Shown here: piece by piece, positions 54,738 to 64,000 of the stretch
Position numbering within the stretch: position 1 is the stretch's first letter
Layout: each line of letters starts with the position of its first letter
Origin: Narthecium ossifragum
Lineage: Eukaryota > Streptophyta > Magnoliopsida > Dioscoreales > Nartheciaceae
Assembly: GCA_963920575.1 (NCBI GenBank)
Contig: OY986971.1
Location: 17,784,492 to 17,848,491 of the forward strand
Length of the DNA stretch: 64,000 nt
Reading direction: 5' to 3'
Notes under the pieces: generated by a model
Databases searched by the model: none
What the model saw: only the letters and a program-made list of their open reading frames with translations
What the model was told of the DNA's origin: nothing
Position numbers and translations under genes: made by a program

Positions 54738-57003
54738 TGTCGCGCCCCGACCCGCGAAAGCCCAACCGGGCCGGGAGACGCGAACCGGAACCTAACGAAA
54801 CGCGAAAGAAGCTGGCGAGGGTTCCCTCTAACCTATTGGTCTCCCTAACAATTCATCAAACACCCCCAATAAAAAGACAATAATTTAATGAAACCTCAAA
54901 CCACAGATTTACAAACCCAAAAAGATTTAATATACATATCCTCGGAGAGGGGCAGATTCAAATACAACATTACTCCCGTAGGAGACTATCTAACATAGGG
55001 TAAAAGCAGTAAAGGATCACCACCTCTCAGACTCCGCCTGGCGCCGCCGCACCGCCGACCAACTGCCCGGTAGGGGCCACCAAAGAGGAGCTAACGCCTG
55101 CACCTGTAAAACGCATCTCGAGTAGGAGTGAGCATAAAGCTCAGTAGGGTTCTACACTACGCCACACAGAAAGAAGAGGGCAACACAACAGTGTCGCCCT
55201 CAAGTAAGACATGGATGTATACAAGGGTCCCATAACCCCACCGCGTATCCCTGAGGCCCAGGAGCAGCACTCAGTAAGCAGGAACAAACACTGCTGACTC
55301 ACATGCAGGAACCCAACACTGCAGGCGGGAAAAGACACCGCTGAGTAGGCAACTCCTCTACTCAAGACTCAACACAGTGGAACACCGACTACACCTCAGC
55401 ATCTGACTCGAGGCCGACACGACCTTTACAATCATCAAGCAACAAGTGTACCAGCCATCTAAGCCTATCATCGAATCGACTGGACACCACAATTCGAACC
55501 GGGTCCAACCTACCCAACCCCGGTCCTAGGGCTAAGTCCAAGTTTCCAGCCTCAGGACGGCGACCCACAGATCACCCACGCCCTAACCATGAAACTAATG
55601 CACAAATCAACAATGCATGCTATGAACATACACAAACAGGAGATAGGCATGCAACAGTATGTTAAGGATAGCATACAAGTCAACCGGATCGCTGTAGCGG
55701 TACTACCAACCGTTGCCAGCCAATCCGCAGTGGGTCCCGGCATTACGACGGTACCCTGACCGTCAACCGCGGACTCCTGCAACGGGAAGCAACCCAAAAA
55801 ATGTTGATGAACAGTAAAAATATAATATTATAATCCAACATATAATATTGTATGTAAAACACCAAAAGTTCTCTACTAGAGGCTAATTGACCCTGTCGAT
55901 CCGACGTCCAAACGACGTCGGATTCGAGATCCAACTTAGTAACCAGTAGATCTACATACTGGAATCAAGATATCCAAAATGTATAAACATCCAACGGTTA
56001 GATTAACGAGAAAACAATAATCAAATCCGCTAATCAAACTAACTTACCACCTCTTTGCTGAAACGCAGCCCGCCAGTGTGAAAATCATAACAATTCGTCG
56101 TGAAAATCGGAAAAATATGAAATTAGTTGGGTTTGAGAGTAGATTCAAAGATCTACAACTCTTATGTTCATCACAACCCAAGGTCATGCACGTACTGGCC
56201 GAAAAACTCACCGCAAGCCGACTGTTCTTCAAGAACAGCAGAAACCAGAAAATCCGAGATTAATCATGCATAAATCCTACTAAAATCTCAACCAAAGTTC
56301 ATGAAACTTATAACAGAAATTATACTAAGCAAGATGCATCCAACAACATAAAGATCAACAAGATCAAACGGCTAGATTAAGAGAAACCCATTAAACAACT
56401 CTCGTAGGTAGAAAACCTACCGAACTGCGCTAATTCTCGGCTGATTCCCCACAAGCCAGTCACCAACAAGGTTTTAAACTACTTTAAGGATCTTCCTCTC
56501 TTCGCCATGGATCCAACGAGCTTTAAAACGCACAAAATGGTGGTCGGAGGAGGGAGAACGGAGGAGAAGTAGCTCGCTGTCGGGAAGAACAGAGGAAAAA
56601 CAGAACATCGGAAAGAAGAAAGAAGGAAGAAGAAGGAAGAAGAAGGGAAAGGAGAAGAGGAAGGAAAAGGGAAGGGGAAAGCCAGGGAAGGAGGGAAAAA
56701 GGAGAAGGAGGGGAGGGAAAGTCCTCCCCTTTTGACAGAGGAGAGTGACGCCCAACGGCGGCCGTCCTTGCGAAGGAAAACCCACCGACTCGCTCACGAG
56801 TCCGATCGATCTCTCCTAGGAGCGATCGATAGCTCATGGGCCGCGAGCTGCCCAAAATCAAGCTTCTGCGCGCCCGAGCTGGGATCTTCCAATCCTGGGT
56901 CCACCTAACCATTCTAATCAAGCACTAATACAAACAAGGTCAGTGTGTGCATACGCGGGTGTGAAACAAACCAATAAGGCATAATTTACCAAATTGCCTT
57001 TGC
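54738..57003 (-). repeat. Tekay-family LTR, minus strand, start truncated (2.27 kb)
   Basis: TGTCGCGCCCCGACCCG at 54738 is the reverse complement of the family LTR end. Landmarks follow in reverse order: a gene-like GC block, palindrome GGTAGAAAACCTACC (56407-56421), purine-rich 56580-56740 (the mirror of the Y-patch), and CAATTTGGTAAATTATGC-like sequence (plus-strand TTACCAAATTGCC at 56987-56999). The expected first ~120 bp with TGTGAGGACC are missing; the sequence passes directly into Athila/Tat gag near 57003. Confidence 0.82.
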
Positions 57004-58430
57004 GGTGACGATACAGTGGCTTATTTTGCTGGAATCTCAACCTCTTTATCACTTCTCAAAACAATTGCACTAGCATTTTCTCTTGGATTTATTTTCATTT
57101 GAAAGGGTAATTTTCCCGAACTTTGCACCTCTAGCGTGCTAATTGCAGTCACCATCTGGCCCACCTGATGTTCCAAACCTTGAATACTAGCCTTTGCCTC
57201 TTGTTGAAATTGTTTTTTCTCCTGTTGAAATTTCAAAGTATTAGTAGCAAGGGAATTAACAATATCTTCTAAAGACATACCAGAATTGGGAGTTGGGTTT
57301 GATTGTGGTCTCGGGGGGTATGGCAATCTATATTGTTGGTATTGCTGGCCACTTGGACGGAATTGAGTCATGGGCTGATTTACTTGTGGATTCCCATAGT
57401 TGAGATTGGGGTGATCCCTCCATCCCGGATTATACGTGTTTGAATAGGGATCATACTTCCTTTGCGGTAGTCCAGGAAAACTACCCGTGACATTTACTTG
57501 TTCAATGGATTCCTCTTGAAGAGTTGGGCACATATCAGTTGAATGTCCTGCCATCGACCAAATTTCACAAACCTTCGCTGTTTGCATGTTACCTACAGCC
57601 AATTGACGAACAAGAGAAGTTAGACTCGCAATCTATTGTTCAAGAGTTGAAACATTTACCTCATTAACATGTATTGAATAAGAATCATGTCTAGTATTAA
57701 ATTGTTGAGAATTAGGCGCCATATTTGCAATCAAGTTCCTCACGGCTTCATGAGTTTTATCCACCAAAGCTCCTCCACTAGCGGCATCAATCATACTACT
57801 GTCATTGGTTAGTAAGCCCTCTTAAAAATATTGGATAAGTAATTGCTCACTAATTTGATGATGGAGACAGCTTGAACATAATTTCTTGGCCACCCTTGAA
57901 GCTGGGAAATATTTCTCCAAAAACAACCTCTTCATCTCATTCCATGTAGTAATACTCCCAGATGGTAAATAATAAATCCAATCCTTAGTCGAATCCGTCA
58001 AAGAAAACGGGAAGGCTCTCAATTTGATTTGATCTTCAGTCACCCCCATGGGTTTCATACTTGTGCACACAACATGAAGCTCCTTTAAATGCTTGTGAGG
58101 ATCCTCACCTGAAAGTCCATGAAAAGTGGGTAAGAGATGTATTAGTCCAGATTTCAATTCAAAAGTAGTAGCAACATCCAAAGTAGGGAGTGTAATACAT
58201 AAGGGTTGTTGATTCAAATCTGGGGCTGCAAGTTCTTTCAAAGTCCGATTTCCGGCCATGACTTCTTCCTCTTCTAATTCAGAATCGCCAACAAATAAGT
58301 GGTCAAGAGCCAAATCGTTCTCCTCAATGTTTCTCCGAGCTTCCCTCCTTAACCTATGTAAAGTTCTTTCTATCTCTGGATCGTACTGCAAATCACCTTG
58401 ATTAAAAGATCGAGCTATACTCATAAACAA
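57003..58430 (-). pseudogene. Athila/Tat-type Ty3/gypsy gag, two stops, 3' end lost
   Basis: Minus frame from ATG 58430 leftwards, interrupted by TAA 57822-57824 and TAG 57633-57635 and otherwise continuous to 57021. The first part has the retrotransposon gag domain (LIHLLPTFHGLSGEDPHKHL, LRAFPFSLTDSTKDWIYYLP, FLEKYFPASR). The second part has a damaged zinc knuckle CEIWSMAGHSTDMC, where the second Cys is replaced by Trp, followed by a Pro/Gln/Asn-rich region and a Gln-rich coiled coil. It ends with VLRSDKEVEIPAK, after which pol should follow but is absent. The junction with the LTR at 57003 marks a deletion or insertion breakpoint. Confidence 0.88.
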
Positions 58431-58540
58431 TCAAGAAGATTCCGGTAAATCGAGAAAAACAAATCAAGAAAATTTGTGTAAACTCTTTTTTTTTTATGAA
58501 AATAAAAATCACAATAACTACAAAAGTCAACTAGAATCAC

Positions 58541-58558
58541 TCCCCGGCAATGGCGCTA
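58541..58558 (-). other. Primer binding site, tRNA-Asp type
   Basis: Minus strand TAGCGCCATTGCCGGGGA, two mismatches from TGGCGCCGTTGCCGGGGA, the PBS usual in plant Athila/Tat/Ogre elements. Five bases separate it from the LTR end at 58564, and gag starts 111 bases downstream. Confidence 0.85.
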
Positions 58559-58563
58559 AAATT

Positions 58564-60080
58564 TGATATGCTGTCGTAGGCACTTAAAAATAAAACCAAT
58601 ACTCTTCAAAATAAATGTATTAGTGCGAGTACGAGTCGATCCCACGAAGAGTGTTTAGCCTAGTTTTGTACTTAGTGAACAAAGATGGGGGGTTTTAAAC
58701 GTGAGGAAAACAGTAAAGAAATAATCTAAAGCGAAGAATTGAATTAAATCAAGAGAACAAAGCTTAGTCTGAGTCAACATTCACCATCGGAATCCAACAA
58801 CTTATCATAGATGCAAGTATCAATCAATTCATACCATGAATATTCACTGTTCGAATTAAATTCGAATCTCTCCTCGATCATAGTTAATTAGAAATAAGCG
58901 ATCTAATCAACCCTAACTACTAAACAACCTAAGACAAGCGCTGTAGATTTAATCTAGTAGCAGCCTTAAGAATAGGGAGATCGATGAAGCTAAACAACAC
59001 AAGCACAAGCGGTTGCACTTAATCTAGTCGAATATTCTTCCTAAGATCTATTAATCTCTGAAACGTAGTAAATCAATAGATCTCAGTTGCTTCATAGATC
59101 AAAGGGATCAAATAATTACGGATTTGATATCCAACCTAGCATTAGATCGTAATGAATAATAAACTAGTAGGCCTCCTAGCAATTAAACAAGACAATCATG
59201 AATATTTAATCACAGAAGAACATCTAATACTCATGTATAAACTGAACAATAAAAATAGATTAGATCTCACAGTTTCATTGATTCCGAAGTTTCAGTTTCC
59301 TCGACCAAGGATCAAGGTTTAGCCACGCAAGGCCATCAAGAACAATCCAATCCTTTAAAGAAGAAATAAGAACCCTAGAAATATCAAAGAAATAGAAAGG
59401 AGCAGCCAAAAACCTCTAGAATTCGCCCCCCTTAATCCCTAAAAAGAACCCTATTTATAGCCCATAAGTTTCCCATCCTCGGATTTGATCTGAATAGTTG
59501 ATTTCTTCACTGGGAAAGTAGGATCGATCCCTCTATGGGTGTCGGATCAATCGGACTCATCAGAATCTTTAATTTCTGGCTACGCTCGAGTCGGATCGAT
59601 CTTATTAGGGGTGTCGGATCGATCTTCTAAGTAGGATCGATAGTTGGATCGATCGGACTGTGTACAGCTGAAAAGTATGCATTCTGTCAGGTTTCTACAT
59701 AGACGGATCGATCCCACTAGGGAGACGGATCGATCGGACGTTCCAGAGTATTTACTGTTCTGTCATCCAGACTGCGCCATCGGTACTAAAATTGCCGTAA
59801 CTTCCTCTAGGAAACTCGGAATCACGAACTGTAAAATTCTCTAGAAACTAGACTTCAAGAGCTTTCCAACCGTATATGGCAAATCATCCGGTTCTTCATC
59901 AGCAGGTACAGTTTAATCTTTAAATTTGATCCATATACTCTTTTTAGCTTCTTTTCGAACTTAAGGATTTCAATTGCCTCCTAAATCAAAATAGAAGAAT
60001 AATGAGTGTATTTAAGTACCAAATAAGCACAAGACACTGAGTATTAAGGGATAAAAATATAACATTATGCATCATCATCA
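58564..60080 (-). repeat. 5' LTR of the Athila/Tat-type element (about 1.5 kb)
   Basis: Plus strand begins TGATATGCTGTCGTAGG beside the PBS and ends within GCATCATCATCA (60069-60080), giving TGAT...ATCA ends; the last ATCA is chosen, with a 3-6 base uncertainty. It contains the ACGAGTCGATCCCACGAAG phrase and several GGATCGATC motifs (59520-59740). No coding content seen. The partner LTR is absent. Confidence 0.75.
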
Positions 60081-60199
60081 CTCTCTTAGAAAAGAACTTG
60101 AGCATTGCAAATGTGAGCATGACATTTTATAAAATAACTCAAGTAACTTTAATACTCAAAAAGGGAATCAAAAAGGGATCTCACCCTTGAAAATATGAC

Positions 60200-60720
60200 T
60201 TGAAAATTACTCTTTCTAAGTTTATGAAGAGTAAGATCATACTTAATGAGATCCTTGATAGCCAACGTAGTTCATTCAACAAGAATGGAATTGGTTATAA
60301 CCCTATGAAGATGAATAATTTTAAAAAGACAAGCTTTGTTAAAGCATCATCACATCCTCCTAGATTTGCAAAAGTACCTACTTGTCACTATTGTTGTAAA
60401 ATAGGACATGTTGCTCCTAATTGCTATTTAATGAAGAATGCAAGTGCTAACACGTTTTGGATTCCAAAGCATTCATCTTATATGCACATTTCAAGAGCTA
60501 ACGATAGTGGACCCAAAAAGATTTGTGTTAGGGATGCTTGAGATCCATTTGTCAAGACAAATTCAAAAGAAAAAGGTGATATCTTGATGGTGGATACTCA
60601 AGGCATATGGTGAGGACAAGAAAATATTTCCAAGAAAATGAGGTAATCTAAATAGTCATCAAATGATCCCTCCAATGGTATGAAGTCTTGTTCCTCCATC
60701 TTCATTTGATATTTCAAAAT
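60200..60720 (+). pseudogene. Sirevirus-like copia gag/protease scrap
   Basis: A 113-codon frame (60200-60541) holds a CCHC zinc knuckle CHYCCKIGHVAPNC and a GPKKI-type motif, as at the gag-protease border of Sirevirus-like copia elements. Just downstream (near 60586-60615) the bases encode DGGYSRHM, a changed form of the copia protease active-site phrase DSGCSRHM. No integrase or RT follows. Together with the PPTs and LTR to the right this looks like one internally deleted element. Confidence 0.7.
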
Positions 60721-61763
60721 AGTTATAGTGAACTTTATTCTATGATTTATTTTCCTTATGAAGTCTTTTTGATTTAAAAATGAAACCTTGAAAAGAATTA
60801 ATCTTGGTTAAAATCTTGTATCTTGATTGATTTTAAAAGTTGTCATATGGTCATATTTTGCATTATAATGCTTACTGATTTGAAATGATTTTTAATCATC
60901 TTTCATTAGAAATTGTGACTTGTATGCACCATTTGCTCAAATGGTTTCATGCAATAGAAAAGTGGTATGCGAGTTCTTAAATACTAATCTTCACACACAT
61001 ACACTCATGTGCCATATTTTTGATTAAATGCATAAATTCCATGTTTAGTGACTTGTTTTAGCTCATAATATTCAATTTCATATGTATGCAAAATCTCATG
61101 AGATTATTGATTCAAAAATCATTTTAAATTAAATTTCAAAATTCATTTTCTAGAAGTGACTGTCGACCGTGAGTTCACTTGGATCGACCGTGACTACGCA
61201 ATATTTCATGAAATGCTCAAATCGTACTAGACGGTCGACCGTGAACCTTTGAAGGTCGACCGCCACTGATTGTGTCATATTTTTTTTAAAATTTTCATCG
61301 CATCTCATTTTAAAAATATTTTTTCAATAATTATGGATTTGGAGGAGATAAAGGAACTTATGGTTGGGGAGTGCTTTATTTGAATAGGTTTAAACATTTT
61401 TTTAAAAAAAATCTATCCCCAACTTCTTTGAGTATCATGAGTATTTTAATTGATTAGATATCAAACCTCCATTAGTGATCAATTTCTTTTTCTTGCTCCA
61501 TCCCCACTTTTTGATGATGCCATAGGGGGAGAAAAATTTGTGATATGATCTATTGCTACTAATCATGATATTAGTTAAAGAAGTAATTATACTAAAAGAT
61601 AAATTATCTTGTCATAATATTATGGATAGAACTTTTCAATATCATATGACTGGTGTGCATCCTTAGTATTTATCTTATAACACCTTTTATCAAATAAATG
61701 AATGCATAGATTTAGGGGGAGCAATAGATATTTTATCATCAATATAAATAGATTGTCATCATA
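60721..61763 (+). other. Non-coding remainder of the Sirevirus-like element
   Basis: No pol frame is visible. Two extra PPT-like tracts, AGGGGGAGAAAAA near 61526 and TTAGGGGGAGCAA near 61711, and GGTCGACCGTGA-type motifs at 61146-61265 lie here. Repeated PPT-like tracts upstream of the 3' LTR are a known Sirevirus trait. Confidence 0.6.
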
Positions 61764-61777
61764 AAAAAGGGGGAGAT
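61764..61777 (+). other. Polypurine tract before a 3' LTR
   Basis: AAAAAAGGGGGAGAT directly precedes TGTTAGTCC at 61778; the PPT form is typical of Sirevirus-like copia elements. Confidence 0.8.
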
Positions 61778-62844
61778 TGTTAGTCCTAATAGTGTTTTGA
61801 TGATGTTTTGATGATGCCAATATATTCGTAAATGTTAAAATATATGTGTGATAAAATATACGTTGAAAACATACTTTAACTTTCATATTTGAGAAATGTT
61901 ATTGTCCACGGACGACGCGGAGGTCGACCATGGGATCGACCGTGGGCTATGAAGAGATCAACCGTGAAAACTGGCGGATGCATCCGTGGATCAACCGTGA
62001 AGAATAGCGGATGCATCAGTGGATCAACCGCTAAGACTGGCGGATGCATCCGTGGATCAACCGTGACCTGTTGAGGAGAAGCAACGGTCGAACGAGGCAT
62101 CGACTCTGGGAAGTGTTTTTCCTGACAGAGCCTCACAGGCGATGTGACGGTCGATGCGACGGTCGACCGTGAAGCTTGAAGGTCGATAGGTGGATCGACC
62201 GTGGCTCAAGAAGAATGCGATGGACGATGTGACGGACGATGCGACGGTCAACCGCCAGTCAGAAAACTAGCCGTTAAAGAGCCGTTGCAGAAATGCAAAG
62301 TGGCCGTTGAGAGCTGCTTTTTGAGGTCTTAAAGCTCAAGTATATATGGGAAGACCCAGGAAACTTGGTGTAAGACTAAGGGAGATATTAGTTTAGATTG
62401 TAACAAGTTTTAGTCTTCTTTTGAGAGCTTAAATCTTTATAAACCTACTTCAAGTTGTGAAGTAGACTTTGTGAGAAATCTCCAAGAGTTGGTTGGAGTG
62501 ATTTGTAAGGTTCTCAAGCACCCGAAAACTTGAGGGGGAGCTCCAGCAGTTGTTGGAGGATTTGTAAGGTTGTCTAGCACCCGGAAGCTTGGTGGGAAAA
62601 CTTGTAAGGGAGAATTACAAGTAGTGGAACCTCAAGGAAGACCTTGAGTGAAGTAGACGTAGGCAAGGTTGGCCGAACCACTAAAAAATCTGGTGCAAGT
62701 CTCCTAACTCTCTCTCTCTCATTCTTCATTATTTGCTTTATTTATTGCTTTCATATCTAAACAAGCATACTAGTCTTCTAGCATTTTATCTTGGTTTTCA
62801 TCTACTGTATTTCCGCAAAAGAATCCAATTAACCCCCTCCCCTT
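61778..62844 (+). repeat. 3' LTR of the Sirevirus-like element (end uncertain)
   Basis: Starts TGTTAGTCCTAATAGTG after the PPT. The end is unclear: ATTTCCGCA (about 62810-62818) is a CA candidate, or the LTR runs on through CAATTAACCCCCTCCCC to the junction with gypsy RT at about 62845. It holds many GGTCGACCGTG/GGATCAACCGTG motifs (61915-62265). Confidence 0.7.
61964..62062 (+). repeat. 33-bp tandem repeat, three copies
   Basis: Units start at 61964, 61997 and 62030 and share GGCGGATGCATCCGTGGAT. The period of 33 keeps frames open on both strands and explains the repetitive frame there. It is an expansion of the LTR's ACCGTG motif. Confidence 0.88.
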
Positions 62845-64000
62845 GGACCTTCATACGCTTCGTCTTGGCATTGATTATAGGAAGCTGAATAGGGTGACGG
62901 TGAAGAACAAGTATTCGATGCCTAGGATCGATAACTTGTTTGACTAGCTCTGAGGTTCTTCAGTCTTTTCAAAGATCGATCTTCGTACCGACTACCATCA
63001 GCTGAGGATTCGGGATTGCGACATCCTGAAGACAGCTTGTACGAGTTCACGGTGATGCCGTTCGGCCTTACGAACGCACCAGCGGTATTCATGGATCTGA
63101 TTTGGATCAGTTCGTGGTGGTGTTTGTCGACAACATCCTAGTCTACTCATGCACGGAGGAGGAGCACGGGTAGCATCTAAGGACAGTGTTGTAGCTACTG
63201 AGAGAGCATAGACTGTATGCTAAGGCCTCCAAGTGCGAGTTCTGGCTTCCTAAGGTATAATTTCTGGGGAACGTGGTGTCAGCGGTGGGCATTTCAGTTG
63301 ATCCGGCCAAGGTCGAGGTAGTGCTACAGTGCCAGAGACCGATGACAGTGTTCGTAGTCCGCAACTTCGTCGGCTTGGCGAGATACTACAGGAGGTTCGT
63401 GCAGGACTTCTCCAGAGTCGCAGGGCCGCTGACCAGATTGACACAGAAGGCGGTCTTGTTTGTTTGGGACAATGTTTGCGAGAAGGCATTCATACAGTTG
63501 ACGAGTGCACCGATCCTGATAGTTCAAGAGCGAGGCGTCAGCTACAGTGTCTTTTGCGACGCCAGTGGGGAGGGTGTAGGTTGTGTGCTGATGCAGGAGG
63601 GCCATGTGGTGGCCTAATGTTCCAGGCAGCTGAAGACCCATGAGAGGAACTATCTAGTCCACGATCTCGAGCTTGCAGCAGTTATCTTCGCTCTGAAGAC
63701 GTGGCGACACTATCTCTACGGCGAGCGGTTCCTAGTGTACTCAGATCACAAGAGTTTGAGGCACGTGTTCACCCAGTGTGACCTCAACCTCAGTCAGCGG
63801 CGATGGATGGAGCTATTAGAGGACTATGACATCGAGTTGCATTACCACCCTGGTAAGGTGAACGTCGTAGCAAACGTTCTTAGCAAGCAGACCAAGGACA
63901 ACAGAGTGACCTTGGCAGCGGTGTCAGCTCGGTAGTGGTAGATGATAGGGACAGTTAGTCAGTTCAGGCTTGACTTCTAGGATCAGGCGGCAGGCGGTTT
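62845..64000 (+). pseudogene. Tekay-like gypsy RT-RNase H, broken, cut by window edge
   Basis: Begins abruptly inside RT ([19 protein letters not shown]), then stops near 62946 and 62952, a deletion between [12 protein letters not shown] and the VMPFG-equivalent region, and the active site VFVDN near 63124-63138 where VDD is expected (Asp to Asn, a G-to-A change). From 63250 the frame is good: FLGNVVSAVGI, RYYRRFVQDFSRVAGPLT, RNase H start VFCDASGEGVG (63551), a TAA at 63615-63617, then [43 protein letters not shown] to TAG 63933. The stretch to 64000 continues in frame with a further stop. Integrase would lie beyond the edge. Confidence 0.9.

Noticed and set aside
61876..62136. Repetitive minus-strand protein with an 11-residue repeat
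   Set aside because: Arises from the 33-bp tandem repeat in the LTR, whose length is a multiple of three.

Overview
This window reads as nuclear DNA from a flowering plant, in a repeat-rich (probably pericentromeric or other heterochromatic) stretch. I see no intact host gene. Almost everything I can name is a transposable element or its remains: chromovirus-type and Athila/Tat-type Ty3/gypsy elements, Ty1/copia elements, a Cassandra-type TRIM with a 5S rRNA-like domain, and Helitrons with hairpin-CTAG ends. The Cassandra LTR, the tRNA-Met and tRNA-Asp type primer sites and the Tekay/Reina/Sirevirus-like signatures all point to a plant. The species cannot be told from sequence alone.

Layout. 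1-3468 is the 5' half of a minus-strand chromovirus (gag, protease, RT, RNase H) with its 336-bp LTR; it runs off the left edge. 3469-8343 holds Helitron 3' ends and a 2.8-kb solo LTR (5299-8139, TSD TATAA). 8344-10458 is AT-rich spacer with one possible host exon (9946-10170). 10459-15879 is a non-autonomous Helitron. 16108-19150 is a 3.0-kb solo LTR of the same family (TSD CTTGG). 19151-22484 is spacer with short tandem repeats. 22490-30445 is a complete but inactivated Ty1/copia element (TSD AAAAG, two 374-bp LTRs about 2.7% apart) with an unusual 2-kb leader carrying an extra ORF.

The right half is a nest. The oldest layer is a pair of long inverted repeats, now 31139-51696. A Tekay-like gypsy element (31701-49432, TSD CTTCA, LTRs about 3.15 kb) landed in the left arm. 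A Helitron (33464-36592, containing a 200-base gap) then entered its 5' LTR, and a non-coding LTR element of Tat/Athila type (42645-46407) entered its 3' LTR. A Cassandra solo LTR (50531-50906, TSD GAAAT) sits in the right arm. In each case the partner LTR or arm keeps the empty site, so the order of events can be read here.

From 52036 to the right edge come fragments: a minus-strand Helitron end, a copia RT/RNase H pseudogene, a LINE-type RNase H scrap, a truncated minus-strand Tekay LTR, an Athila/Tat gag with PBS and LTR, a Sirevirus-like gag/PPT/LTR remnant, and a Tekay-like RT/RNase H pseudogene running off the right edge.

None of the coding regions could make a full product. Most premature stops look like CAG to TAG, TGG to TAG or CGA to TGA changes, as expected from decay of methylated cytosine. 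The least explained items are the extra ORF in the copia leader, the long inverted repeat, and a conserved palindrome at a splice-donor-like site inside the 3-kb LTRs.
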